Origin: Natranaerobius thermophilus JW/NM-WN-LF
GTDB lineage: Bacteria > Bacillota > Natranaerobiia > Natranaerobiales > Natranaerobiaceae
Reading direction: 5' to 3'
NCBI RefSeq assembly: GCF_000020005.1
Contig: NC_010718.1
Coordinates: 2,748,001 to 2,812,000, forward strand
DNA length: 64,000 nucleotides
Shown here: piece after piece, positions 27,418 through 36,992 of the stretch
Numbering within the stretch: position 1 is the first letter of the stretch
Layout of the letters: each line of letters begins with the position of its first letter
Translations under genes and position numbers: made by a program
Notes under the pieces: generated by a model
What the model saw: only the letters and a program-made list of their open reading frames with translations
Told to the model about the DNA's origin: nothing
Databases searched by the model: none

Positions 27418-29994
27418 TTATTCTATATCCACGACAGTAGGCAAATCAGCATTAACAGGTAGTAGTTTTCCCCAGAAATATTCACCGTCTATTTCAGACA
27501 CAGCGGCTTCAACTTCTCCCGAGGAAGTCTCCAGTATTACACTATCGACATCTTCTTCAAATATCCATGAGTAATGAAAATAATATTCTGAGACACTTTG
27601 GTACTTAGAACCAACTCTTCCGGAAAAAGTCTTCTCAGGATCTACCTCTTCATGATGAGTTAATTCGTGTCGAGATAATTGAAAACCTCCATTTTCCAGT
27701 TCTATCATAGCTACTTTAAGATTATCATTTGACTGATACACAAATAAATCACCTTCATCGTAGGATTTTGTCAATTCTATATTCATATCATCGTCGTCAA
27801 GAAAATCAATAATTTCTAAGGTACTTCCTTCCTCGACACCAATTGGGTTATCTGCCAAATTCAGGTCCTCTAAATTATCCATCTCTTCTAAAGCTTGATA
27901 GTCACTGATACGGTTATCACTTAAATGTAGAACATTTAGATCGTCTAAGTTTTCAAGAGGTGTGAAGTCATGGATTTCATTTTCGTTAGCATGAAGTGAA
28001 CCTAAATTTGTCAGTCCTTCTATATAAGATAAATCTTCAATTTGAAGATTATCTATCGCTAGTGTGCTTAACTCTTCTAGTTCAGCCAAAGCAGATAGAT
28101 CGTCAATGGGATTGGAATTTAAAATAAGGGTATTTAAACCATCTAAACTCTCTATACTAGATATATCTTGAATCCCATTTTGAGCTATTGATAACAGGCT
28201 TAAGTTCTCCAGGTTTTGAAGTGGAGATATATCTGTGATGTGATTTTTGTTCATAATCAACCAGGTCAATTTGGGAAAATTACTGGCTATCTGCTCCACA
28301 TTTTCATCATCCAAATTAGTTTCAGTTAAGAACAACATCGATAAATTTTCATTTCCAAACAAGGGAGAAAGATCGTCTATTTCAGCCCCATAAAAGCCTA
28401 CTGAAGATAAGTTTTCCAGATCTTCTAATGGTGATAAGTCAGTGATTTGATCGCCATGCAGGTGAAGCACCTCTAGATTTGAAGCATATTCAAGGCCCGT
28501 AAGGTCTTCTGGATACTCATCTTCCTTTGGGGAATCATCTTCTGGGGAATCATCTTCCTCTAGATTCTCATCTTTCTCTACATTCTCATCTTCCCCTAGG
28601 GAGTCATCCACCCGCGGGGGCTCATCCTTCTTTAGATTCTCATCTTCATATGATTCTGGAATATTTAATCGTGTCAGCTCTTTCATATCTGCTTTGGTGA
28701 TATCTTCCCCATCTTCAATCTCAAGTTCTTCTCGAATTTGCTTTTCTAGCACTTCATCGGGTATTGGTACAGTATCATCGGCATCTAAACCATCTGATGG
28801 TCCCGATAATCCTATACAACCTGTCAGAACAATTAAGCTTATGGCAATGACAGAAAGCTTAACTGTAGGCCTTTTAAAGTTTGAAATCATTTTAACTCTC
28901 CTCACTAAATCAGATTTGTTATTTGCTATTCCCGTAGTACCAGGTAAAGTTTTCTGGTTGGCAATACCATTTAATACATTAAGAATGGTATGACCGTACT
29001 GCTTTCTCTCTTGGGAGTTCAAATAATACATGACATATTCATCACAGGCGAATTCGCAGTCTCTTCTCATTTTAGAAAAAGCATACCAAATCACCGGGTT
29101 AAACCAATGTAAAATTTGTAGGATAGTGCTCACCCATATAATAGCCACATCTTTTTGTTTAATATGGGATAGTTCGTGCAAAATAATATATTCAATCTCT
29201 TCGTTTGAAAGATATTCAGTTAAATTTTCAGGTAATACGAGTTTAGGTTTTGATACACCCAAAACAAAAGGAGTTTTGATTGAATTAGTAGATATAACTT
29301 TTATCTCACCCTGAAAACCCAATTTTGTTTTACTTTTATTTACAATCTCCATAATATTTTTATCAGTGGCAACTTCATGCTTTTTAATATTGTATTTAAG
29401 CTTGTAGTAAGAAAATACAAAAATACCACTGAACACTAGAACACCTAACAGCCAAATGCGGCTGATTTCTTCAAATCCTAAGCTAAAAATCCTTGTGATA
29501 CTGTTGCTGTTTATGCTAATACTGCTGCTACTGCTGTCACTACCTCTATGTACTTCATCTTGGTGAACGCCTGGAGATGAGTCCTTCTCGCCCTGTTCTT
29601 TACTGCTTAAATCACTGCCACTGGCCAGATCTCTGCCACTACTCAGATCTTCATCTGTACTCTCGGTTTCAGGTGATTGTTCTTGCACATCTACTCCCGG
29701 GGCCTGGGAAGAGTCAGAATCAGCTTGTTCAAGAAGTTCATTTAGTGAAAGTGTTTCTATATTTTCTGTATGATAATGTTCTTGAACAAAGGGTAGATAA
29801 TTATATATACTGACAGATGCTTCAGGGGCAACGGGAATTAACAATCTTATAATCAGTAGCATCCAAATAAAATAATGCCAGCGAGGGGTCAGTACCCTAC
29901 CAAAGAAAAATTTGATCAATAAAATTAGACCTGTAACCACAATTCCCATAAGTGACAGTGTGATAATGATAGAAAATATATCAACTGCATTCAT
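27418..29994 (-). CDS. BlaR1/MecR1-type M56 peptidase fused to leucine-rich repeats
   Basis: 858 residues. Residues ~1-400 form a BlaR1-like antirepressor: membrane helices at 10-30, 37-55, ~190-208 and ~385, and zinc peptidase motif HELSH near 273 with the distal CEFACDEYVMYY. A hydrophilic segment at ~95-160 is Ser/Asp-rich. After the last helix, instead of a penicillin-binding sensor, comes an acidic repeat linker (EDENVEKDENLEEDDSPED) and then about eight internalin-like LRR units (~500-730; LEVLHLHGDQITDLSPLEDL), with a beta-rich tail. Start 1 bp after the blaI stop: same operon. Family knowledge: BlaR1 peptidases cleave BlaI on signal. Here the LRR ectodomain is the inferred sensor. Confidence 0.85.
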   Translation of the reverse strand: MNAVDIFSIIITLSLMGIVVTGLILLIKFFFGRVLTPRWHYFIWMLLIIRLLIPVAPEASVSIYNYLPFVQEHYHTENIETLSLNELLEQADSDSSQAPGVDVQEQSPETESTDEDLSSGRDLASGSDLSSKEQGEKDSSPGVHQDEVHRGSDSSSSSISINSNSITRIFSLGFEEISRIWLLGVLVFSGIFVFSYYKLKYNIKKHEVATDKNIMEIVNKSKTKLGFQGEIKVISTNSIKTPFVLGVSKPKLVLPENLTEYLSNEEIEYIILHELSHIKQKDVAIIWVSTILQILHWFNPVIWYAFSKMRRDCEFACDEYVMYYLNSQERKQYGHTILNVLNGIANQKTLPGTTGIANNKSDLVRRVKMISNFKRPTVKLSVIAISLIVLTGCIGLSGPSDGLDADDTVPIPDEVLEKQIREELEIEDGEDITKADMKELTRLNIPESYEDENLKKDEPPRVDDSLGEDENVEKDENLEEDDSPEDDSPKEDEYPEDLTGLEYASNLEVLHLHGDQITDLSPLEDLENLSSVGFYGAEIDDLSPLFGNENLSMLFLTETNLDDENVEQIASNFPKLTWLIMNKNHITDISPLQNLENLSLLSIAQNGIQDISSIESLDGLNTLILNSNPIDDLSALAELEELSTLAIDNLQIEDLSYIEGLTNLGSLHANENEIHDFTPLENLDDLNVLHLSDNRISDYQALEEMDNLEDLNLADNPIGVEEGSTLEIIDFLDDDDMNIELTKSYDEGDLFVYQSNDNLKVAMIELENGGFQLSRHELTHHEEVDPEKTFSGRVGSKYQSVSEYYFHYSWIFEEDVDSVILETSSGEVEAAVSEIDGEYFWGKLLPVNADLPTVVDIE

Positions 29995-29995
29995 A

Positions 29996-30505
29996 TCAAT
30001 TTCCCCCTAGCTCATCATGGCCTTTATGCCCTTCACACTCATCATGGCGGTCAGCACCTTTACAATCATCATGTCCTTCATACACAACATGACCATTTTG
30101 GTCTTTACTGTTATCCTCTCGGGCTTCACCCTCTGTATCGTCATCCAAAAGTTTTTTAAGTTCATTTATCTCTTGTTGTGATAATCTGTCCTGTTTAATA
30201 AAGTTTGCCACTAACATAGAAACTGATCCATTATATACTTTTTCTAAAAAAGTTTCTGTTTCCGTAAGCCTACACTCCTCTTTCGACAGCAAAGGATAGT
30301 ACAAGTAACGTGTAGTATTTTTCTCTACCCCAACAACACCTTTTTTTACTAATCTACTAATCAAGGTGTGAATAGTCTTGGGTTTCCAGTCTGTTTGAGG
30401 TTGTAATCTTTCTATAATAGCACTAGAAGGGATTGGGGAATCATCCCACAAAACCTCCATGACTTCCCATTCGGAATCGGATATTTTATTAGTTTTTTTA
30501 ACCAC
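29996..30505 (-). CDS. BlaI/MecI-family repressor with His/Asp-rich tail
   Basis: 169 residues from a GTG behind AGGAGGGG. Residues 8-120 form the Penicillinase_R winged helix (ISDSEWEVMEVLWDDSPIPS; KTIHTLISRLVKKGVVG). BlaI dimers bind TACA/TGTA dyads and are cleaved by the BlaR1 peptidase encoded next. Oddity: the last ~45 residues are an added hydrophilic tail rich in His, Asp, Gly and Cys (EGHDDCKGADRHDECEGHKG), encoded by a short DNA repeat. Such a tail could bind metal, but may only be a repeat expansion. Confidence 0.88.
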   Translation of the reverse strand: MVKKTNKISDSEWEVMEVLWDDSPIPSSAIIERLQPQTDWKPKTIHTLISRLVKKGVVGVEKNTTRYLYYPLLSKEECRLTETETFLEKVYNGSVSMLVANFIKQDRLSQQEINELKKLLDDDTEGEAREDNSKDQNGHVVYEGHDDCKGADRHDECEGHKGHDELGGN

Positions 30506-30516
30506 AAAAACCCCTC

Positions 30517-30557
30517 CTACATATGTAATCCTTGTAGTTACATCTTACATTTGTAGG
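30517..30557. promoter_or_regulatory. BlaI-type operator
   Basis: Two TACA-N2-TGTA dyads: TACATATGTA at 30518-30527 and TACATTTGTA at 30546-30555, centres 28 bp apart, with TGTAGTTACA between. Just upstream of the blaI ribosome-binding site. Fits autorepression by BlaI. Confidence 0.8.
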
Positions 30558-30597
30558 AAAGGTTTGTCAACCGAATGTATAGAGATAGGCACTTTAA

Positions 30598-30640
30598 CTT
30601 ACTCCCACAGCTAAAGCAGTGGACTTTCTGCTATTGTTCG
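30598..30640. mobile_element. Solo IS200/IS605-type end (hairpin repeat)
   Basis: 32 bases (30601-30632) are identical to 61015-61046. The core CCACAGC-TAAA-GCAGTGG forms a hairpin with one mismatch, the shape of IS200/IS605-TnpB element ends. No transposase or TnpB gene is attached. The remainder of the 30559-30965 gap is AT-rich with no gene seen. Confidence 0.6.
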
Positions 30641-30965
30641 TAATATTTATCTCGAATATTTAGTTGATGACACTGTAAAATTTCTAATTGAATGGATTAT
30701 GGTCATAAAAAATTTTTAAATGATACAAATATTTTTTTGGAGGATAGTTTGTGTAATCACGGAATAAGAATAATAAGAGAATTAGTTAAGTCAATATAAA
30801 ACCAATTAAATTCATATTGAACTAAACAGTGATGAATATTATTATTAATAATATTCTTAATTTTCCTAATTTTTTAAACACTAGTTTTAAAAATACTACA
30901 TTTATTGAAATTTTACATTTTTTTGTACATCTGATTTTAATAAGCACAAACAAAGGGGGGAGAAA

Positions 30966-31814
30966 ATGTCACAAGATCAGCTGGAATACGAACTAGAAAA
31001 TTGCCAGAAGTACTACTTTGATTTTGAAAATTTGAAATGGCTTATTAAGCTACTGTATAAATTCCGCCAAGATTTAAAAATAGAACACAATTGCAAAGAA
31101 ACACCAGCCAAACTAAACAATATACAAATTTCTCTAACAGACCTAATAAGTACTGTAGAGCAAATTGTAAAACAGATTAAAGCAGAACAAAAAAATCGGT
31201 TACTAACCAAAGATATCAATATCTGGTTAACAGATTTGAAAACTGTATTATCTTCCTATCAGGAACACGTAAAACTCAATGAGATTGGAGAACTGATAAG
31301 CAAAGTCAATCAACAATTTCCAGCTAAAAGGGATTTCACCAATTTAATCCTAATTTTTTCTTTTTCTACTCTATTGGAATTAAAAAATATAAGAAATATC
31401 ATAGCTGGTTTTAGTACAGCAGATTGGCAAAATGGTCACGGTTACTGCCCTATCTGTCTTAATAAGCCACACTACGGATTACTCAGGTCCAAAGACGGCA
31501 AAAAGATGTTGGAATGTTGGTTGTGTAGTATGCAATGGGAATTCCCGAGACTTAAGTGCCCTTATTGCAAAAACGAAAACCAAAATCAACTAGGATTATT
31601 TACTTTTGTTAGAGATGACTTGTGTCGAGTTCAGTTTTGCGAAAATTGTTTTAGTTATCACAAAGTCTTCGATTTGCGCAAATCGGGATCTGTATTTTTG
31701 TTGGAAATGCACAATTTCGCCAGTTTAACTCACGATTTGTATGCTGAAAAGGAAGGTTTTCAACCGGGTTCAGGACTTAGCTGGGTCAATGAAGGAGATT
31801 TAATTAACACCTAA
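30966..31814 (+). CDS. fdhE: Formate dehydrogenase accessory protein FdhE
   Basis: 282 residues. The C-terminal half has paired CxxC zinc/iron motifs: CPICLNKPHYG, then CWLCSMQW, CPYCKNEN and CENCFSYH. This is the FdhE pattern (rubredoxin-like sites); the N-terminal 160 residues are helical. FdhE is a maturation factor needed for Tat-exported, respiratory-type formate dehydrogenases. It is the first gene of the operon, with AAGGGGGGAG before the ATG, 23 bp before fdhA. The family match is clear; the N-terminal half is divergent. Confidence 0.85.
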   Translation: MSQDQLEYELENCQKYYFDFENLKWLIKLLYKFRQDLKIEHNCKETPAKLNNIQISLTDLISTVEQIVKQIKAEQKNRLLTKDINIWLTDLKTVLSSYQEHVKLNEIGELISKVNQQFPAKRDFTNLILIFSFSTLLELKNIRNIIAGFSTADWQNGHGYCPICLNKPHYGLLRSKDGKKMLECWLCSMQWEFPRLKCPYCKNENQNQLGLFTFVRDDLCRVQFCENCFSYHKVFDLRKSGSVFLLEMHNFASLTHDLYAEKEGFQPGSGLSWVNEGDLINT

Positions 31815-31837
31815 TTTTCTAAGGAGGTGACCGAAAT

Positions 31838-34819
31838 TTGGGCTTAACCCGTCGTGATTTTTTCAAAGTTACTGGAGTCTCCGTCACCGCTGCCTCTTTA
31901 ACGTCCATGGGAGTCAAAAAAGTTCATGGTTCATACCAACCAGTTAGAATAAATTACGCTAAGGAGATCACTACTATCTGTCCATTTTGCTCAGTTGGTT
32001 GTGGAATCATTTGCCATGTACAAGACGGCAAACTTTTAAATACCGAAGGAGATCCTGACCATCCCATTAATGAAGGCACACTATGCAGTAAAGGTGCAGC
32101 ACTTTTCAATATGGTAAACACTTATGATGAAAAAGGTAGCATTGTGCCAAATCCTGAAAGACTCACGAAAGTAAAATACAGACCTCCCAACAGCGGAGAA
32201 TGGAAGGAACTCAGTTGGGAAGAAGCTCTTGATAAAATTGCAGACAGAATCAAACAAACCAGAGACAATACTTTTGAGCAACAAGATGAAAACGGTGTGA
32301 CAGTAAACAGAACTAAAGCTATAGCACATTTGGGAAGTGCAATGTGTAATAATGAAGAAAATTATCTCTACCACAAGTTAATCAGGGCTTTGGGGGTAAT
32401 TAATATCGATCACTGCGCCCGCCTTTGACACTCTTCTACGGTCGCCGGACTCGGCGCCACGTTTGGAAGAGGTGCTATGACTAATCACTGGATTGATTAT
32501 CAGCACTCAGATGTCTTTATGAATATCGGGCTCAACACAGCCGAAAATCATCCTGTATCCATGAAATGGATCGATAAAGCTAGGCAGGAAAAAGGAGCTA
32601 AATTAATCTGTGTAGACCCTAGAATCACCAGAACAGCAGCCGTCGCTGACATCTATGCTCCTATTCGTCCTGGTACCAATACTGCTTTTTTAGCAGGGCT
32701 TATTAATTACGCCCTAGCAAATGAATATTATCACGAAGAATACGTGAAACATTACACTAATGCCTCTTATCTAATTAAAGAAGAGTTTAGTTTTGAAGAC
32801 GGTATGTTTACTTCCCCAGAAGAGGTAAATGGCGACTATTACCAGCGAAATGAAAACGGAGAGATTATAACAGATCCTGATTTAGAAGATCCCAATTGTG
32901 TCTTTCAATTACTAAAGGATCATTATCAAAGATACGATTTAGACACTGTCAGCGAGATCACAGGTTGTCCGAAAGATAGTTTGAAGGAAGTGGCTAAAAC
33001 ATTTTGCAGCACTGGTGAACCTGCTAAAGCTGGTAATATCATGTACGCCATGGGTATCACCCAGTTTACTCACGGAGCTCAAAATGTACGCAGTATAGCT
33101 ATACTGCAGCTATTACTTGGCAATATGGGAATTGCCGGAGGTGGAGTGAACGCCCAGAGAGGTCAGTCTAATGTGCAGGGCTCTACTGATATGGCCATGC
33201 TATATCACATCATCCCTGGTTATATGGGAACTCCCTCGGCACAGCTCCATCCTACTTTTGAAGATTATAAGGAACAGGAAACTCCGGATTCTGGTTACTG
33301 GGAAAACACTCCCAAATTCATTACAAGTATGTTAAAAGCTTTTTGGGGTGATTACGCCACAGCAGGAAACGACTATTGTTATGATTTCATGCCGAAGTTA
33401 GATGAAAAAGACAGATCTCATATCGGTATGTTCAGAGAAATGGCCGAAGGTAATGTAGAAGGGATGATATGTTGGGCCGATAACCCCGCCGTAAGTGGCC
33501 CTTCTACAGCTCACAAACGGGATTACATGGGTAAGCTTAAATGGATGGTATCTATCGATATTTTTGAAAATGAAACTGCCGCCTTCTGGAAGGCTCCAGG
33601 AGTTGATCCCGAAGAAATCGATACAGAAGTTTTCTTACTGCCCGCGGCATTACACGTAGAAAGGGAAGGTTCTATAAGTAATAGCGGTCGATGGATTCAA
33701 TGGCGCAATAAGGCAGTAAATCCACCGGGAGAAGCGAAATCCGACTTGGAAATAGTAGATCTAATCTACAAAAATATCAAATCAAAATACGAAGCTGAAA
33801 ATGGAGTGTTTCCAGAGCCCATATTGAATTTAAATTGGGACTACGGCGAACCCGCAGATCCTGAAACAGTAGCGAAAGAGATCAATGGCTTTAATACTAT
33901 AACTGGTGAACTGATAGAAAACTTCACCCACTTACAAAGTAATGGCAGCACTGCTTCGGGGAATTGGTTATACTGCGGATATTATAATGATCACAACGCT
34001 CCTCCTACAAAGAGAAGACATAGAGAAGTTCAGGGAATTGGACTTCATCCCGACTGGTCTTTTGCATGGCCTCTTAATAGGAGAGTGATTTACAATCGTT
34101 GTGCTGCCGATCCAAAAGGTAAACCTTGGAATCCAGAAACACCTTTAGTATGGTACGAAAATGGTCAGTGGAAAACCAATGATGTCCCCGATTTCAATAC
34201 CGATGTTCCGCCGGAAGATACAGCCAATACACCTTTTATCATGCTCCCCGAAGGTCAAGGTAGACTTTTTGGTAATGTAGCTTTAGTTGATGGACCTTTC
34301 CCTGAACATTATGAACCTTGGGAAAGTCCAGTGGAAAATATTATGTCGTCAACACAGTTTAATCCCCATGTCACAGAATGGTATCCCGATCAGAGAGCAG
34401 AGATAGATAGTGAAGAATATCCCTACATTGCCACAAGTTACAGAATTACTGAGCACTATCAAACCGGCATGATGACTAGGAATATGCCATGGCTTTACGA
34501 AACTATGCCTGATATATTCGTTGAAATTAGTAAAAGTTTAGCAGATAAACTTGGTATAACAAAAGGTGAATCAGTGGAAGTGATTACCCCCAGGGGCAAA
34601 TATCAAGCCGGAACGTGTATAACTAATAGAATCAGGCCAATTCAAGTTAATGGTAGGAAATTAGAGATGGTGGGATTATTGTGGCACTGGGGTTATCAGG
34701 GAGCGGCAAAAGGAGCTGTGGCCAACGATGTTTCACCTTCAATCGGAGATGCAAACACCACCATCCCTGAATACAAAGCTTTTCTGTGTAATATAAGGAA
34801 GGTGAATAACTATGACTAA
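31838..34819 (+). CDS. fdhA: Selenocysteine formate dehydrogenase, catalytic subunit (Tat-exported)
   Basis: 993 residues read through an in-frame UGA at 32426-32428 (residue 197, ...HCARL-Sec-HSSTVAG), exactly where formate dehydrogenases carry selenocysteine. Start TTG behind AAGGAGGTG. The N-terminus is a twin-arginine signal (TRRDFFK), so it acts outside the membrane. A 4Fe-4S site is formed by Cys 48, 51, 55 and 83. The rest is the molybdopterin (bis-MGD) oxidoreductase fold, with the dinucleotide-binding C-terminal domain (GESVEVITPRGKY; WHWGYQG). Reaction: formate to CO2 plus two electrons. It overlaps fdhB by 8 bp. The UGA is not a pseudogene sign: both sides are highly conserved and stay in frame. 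Confidence 0.95.
32429..32462 (+). promoter_or_regulatory. Putative SECIS hairpin
   Basis: Immediately after the UGA. CGCCG (32443-32447) pairs with CGGCG (32452-32456) around a GACT tip; ACG (32438) pairs with CGT (32460) below an internal loop. The position 10-35 bases downstream of the UGA is right for a bacterial SECIS bound by SelB. Confidence 0.75.
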
Positions 34820-35639
34820 AAGCATGTTGATAGATACATCTAAATGTACTGCTTGCAGAGCCTGTCAAATTGCTTGTAAACAATGGAATCAACTTCCTGC
34901 AGAAAAGACCAGTTTCACCGGTAGTTATGAAAACCCTACCAGTATCTCACCTGTAACTTGGACCAGAATTGTCTTCCAGGAGCAGGAAAACCCCAATAAT
35001 TCAGCTGGGATTAGCTGGTACTTCTCAAAACAAGGGTGCATGCACTGTACAGATGCCGGTTGTTTGACAGTATGTCCAACTGGTGCAATTTATCGAACTG
35101 AATCGGGTACTGTTAATGTTGATTTTGACAGATGTATAGGTTGTAATTACTGTGCTGCCAATTGCCCCTTTAATGTTATAAGTTTCGACCGCAGGACTAA
35201 TGTTCCTCCTAAATGTACTTTCTGCCACGACAGAATGGTCAATGGATATCAACCTGCATGTGCCAGCGTCTGTCCATCCAATGCAATTATTTACGGTGAA
35301 CGACGTGATGTTATCAATACCGCCTTTAATAGAGTTAATCATTTAATAGAAAATGGCAATCCTAAAGCCAGGGTTTATGGAGTAGATGAACTAGATGGCA
35401 TGGGCATGATCTATGTATTAGAAAATGAGCCCGAATACTACGGTTTCCCGAAAGAACCGGCTGTATCTACTTCGGCTAAAATTTGGGGCGCTATTTTCAG
35501 TCCTTTTAGATTATTAATTGCAATACTAGTTAGTTTAGGGGTTCTAGCAAATAAATCAGAATATAACAAAGTAAATAGAGCTAAACAGCAAAAAGAAAAG
35601 CGCAATTCTGACAAAGAAGATCAGGGGGTGACAAAATGA
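34812..35639 (+). CDS. fdhB: Formate dehydrogenase iron-sulfur subunit with C-terminal membrane helix
   Basis: 275 residues. Four 4Fe-4S motifs: Cys 12/15/18/22 (CTACRACQIAC), then CMHCTDAGCLTVCP, CIGCNYCAANCP and CTFCHDRMVNGYQPAC. This is the FdnH/FdhB four-cluster electron wire. A hydrophobic helix near 228-248 (FRLLIAILVSLGVLA) anchors the C-terminus, with a charged tail after it. Overlaps fdhA upstream and rnfC downstream (ATGA). It should carry electrons from the catalytic subunit to the membrane; in place of a cytochrome b subunit the next genes are RnfC- and RnfD-like. Confidence 0.93.
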   Translation: MTKSMLIDTSKCTACRACQIACKQWNQLPAEKTSFTGSYENPTSISPVTWTRIVFQEQENPNNSAGISWYFSKQGCMHCTDAGCLTVCPTGAIYRTESGTVNVDFDRCIGCNYCAANCPFNVISFDRRTNVPPKCTFCHDRMVNGYQPACASVCPSNAIIYGERRDVINTAFNRVNHLIENGNPKARVYGVDELDGMGMIYVLENEPEYYGFPKEPAVSTSAKIWGAIFSPFRLLIAILVSLGVLANKSEYNKVNRAKQQKEKRNSDKEDQGVTK

Positions 35640-36958
35640 ATGTAAAATCCATAATTGGCGGAGCCTACCTTCCCCATTGTAAAGAATACACTGAAGAGCA
35701 CAACATAAAAGACATCTCACTTCCAAAAGAAGTAGTAGTACCCCTCATTCAACACGTAGGTGCTCCCTGTAAACCTTTAGTGAGCGTAGGAGACAAAGTA
35801 ACCATGGGACAAAAGATAGGTGATAGTGAAGAATACATTAGTGCCCCCGTCCACGCCAGTGTAAATGGCACTGTCAAGGCCATAGAAAAACGTCCCGGTG
35901 TGGAAGGATATGATGAAGACAGTATAGTGATATCCACTGATTTCGATAAAGAAGAACCTGAGTTTTACACTAAGAATGATCCCGATAAATTATCAGACGA
36001 AGAATTAAAAGAACTGCTAAAAGATTCAGGCATAGCTGGTATGGGAGGAGCTGCTTTCCCAACCTATGTTAATGTAAATCAGTCACAGCCCATTGAATAT
36101 CTGCTTTTAAATGGGGCTGAATGTGAACCCTACTTAACTTGTGATCATCGTCAAATGATTGAAATGCCTGAAAAACTAATCAAAGGTGCAGAGATACTAA
36201 TGCGCATCATAGGTGCTAAAAAATGTTATATCGGAATAGAAACTAATAAACCCGATGCCATAGAAGTTCTATCTGAACAAACTAAAGAATTAGAAAATAT
36301 GGAAGTGGTCCCCCTAGCCTCCAAGTATCCACAGGGCTACAAATCTCATTTAATAAATGCTATTACTGACCGCAAAGTACCTCGAGGGGCTAGATCAGCG
36401 GAACTCGGATGCATTGTTAGAAATGTAGGCACTACAATCGCTGTGTACGAAGCTGTGGTGTACGAAAAGCCACTAATTGAGCGAGTAGTAACTGTATCGG
36501 GGCCAAAAATACCTCAACCGGGCAATTTTTCAATTCGCATCGGCACCCCAATATCTCATATCCTAGAACAGTGTGAAATTGAAGACATAAGCACTTTGGA
36601 AGGATGTAAAGTTATTTTAGGGGGACCCATGACGGGAATGAGCCAGTACTCTGTTCAAGCGCCCATTGTCAAAAATAGCACTGGCTTATTGGTTTTTCCG
36701 CCGGAAATGTTACCGGAATGGGATTATCACAATTGTGTGAAATGCGGTGATTGTGTAGCTCATTGCCCTATGTATCTGTATCCCAATAAATTGAGTATTT
36801 TTGCAGAGGCCGAAATGTACCGAGAAGCAGAAGATTGGGATATTATGGACTGTATTGAATGCGGATTATGTGTGTATCAATGTCCGTCTAACAGGCCCAT
36901 TGTCCAATTTATTAAGCAAGTGAAACCAGTTATCAAAAAAATGCAGAGAAGTAGATAA
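35636..36958 (+). CDS. rnfC: RnfC-like NADH/quinone-oxidoreductase-type subunit
   Basis: 440 residues, the core length of clostridial RnfC. The N-terminus has a biotinyl-lipoyl-like fold (GDKVTMGQKIGDSEEYISAP). GMGGAAFPTYVN near residue 134 is the Gly-rich NADH/FMN-binding loop shared with the 51-kDa complex I subunit. Two 4Fe-4S motifs lie near 367 and 405 (CVKCGDCVAHCP; CIECGLCVYQCP). RnfC is the cytoplasmic peripheral subunit that exchanges electrons with NAD. It is coupled to fdhB by an ATGA overlap. No rnfA, B, E or G follows, unlike normal Rnf loci. Confidence 0.9.
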   Translation: MNVKSIIGGAYLPHCKEYTEEHNIKDISLPKEVVVPLIQHVGAPCKPLVSVGDKVTMGQKIGDSEEYISAPVHASVNGTVKAIEKRPGVEGYDEDSIVISTDFDKEEPEFYTKNDPDKLSDEELKELLKDSGIAGMGGAAFPTYVNVNQSQPIEYLLLNGAECEPYLTCDHRQMIEMPEKLIKGAEILMRIIGAKKCYIGIETNKPDAIEVLSEQTKELENMEVVPLASKYPQGYKSHLINAITDRKVPRGARSAELGCIVRNVGTTIAVYEAVVYEKPLIERVVTVSGPKIPQPGNFSIRIGTPISHILEQCEIEDISTLEGCKVILGGPMTGMSQYSVQAPIVKNSTGLLVFPPEMLPEWDYHNCVKCGDCVAHCPMYLYPNKLSIFAEAEMYREAEDWDIMDCIECGLCVYQCPSNRPIVQFIKQVKPVIKKMQRSR

Positions 36959-36992
36959 TTGAAAATATTGCATACGAAAGGGGGAAATGATT

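Noticed and set aside
32426-32428. TGA splitting the formate dehydrogenase gene, taken as a nonsense mutation
   Set aside because: It lies at the conserved selenocysteine site, reading continues in frame with conserved sequence on both sides, and a hairpin follows.
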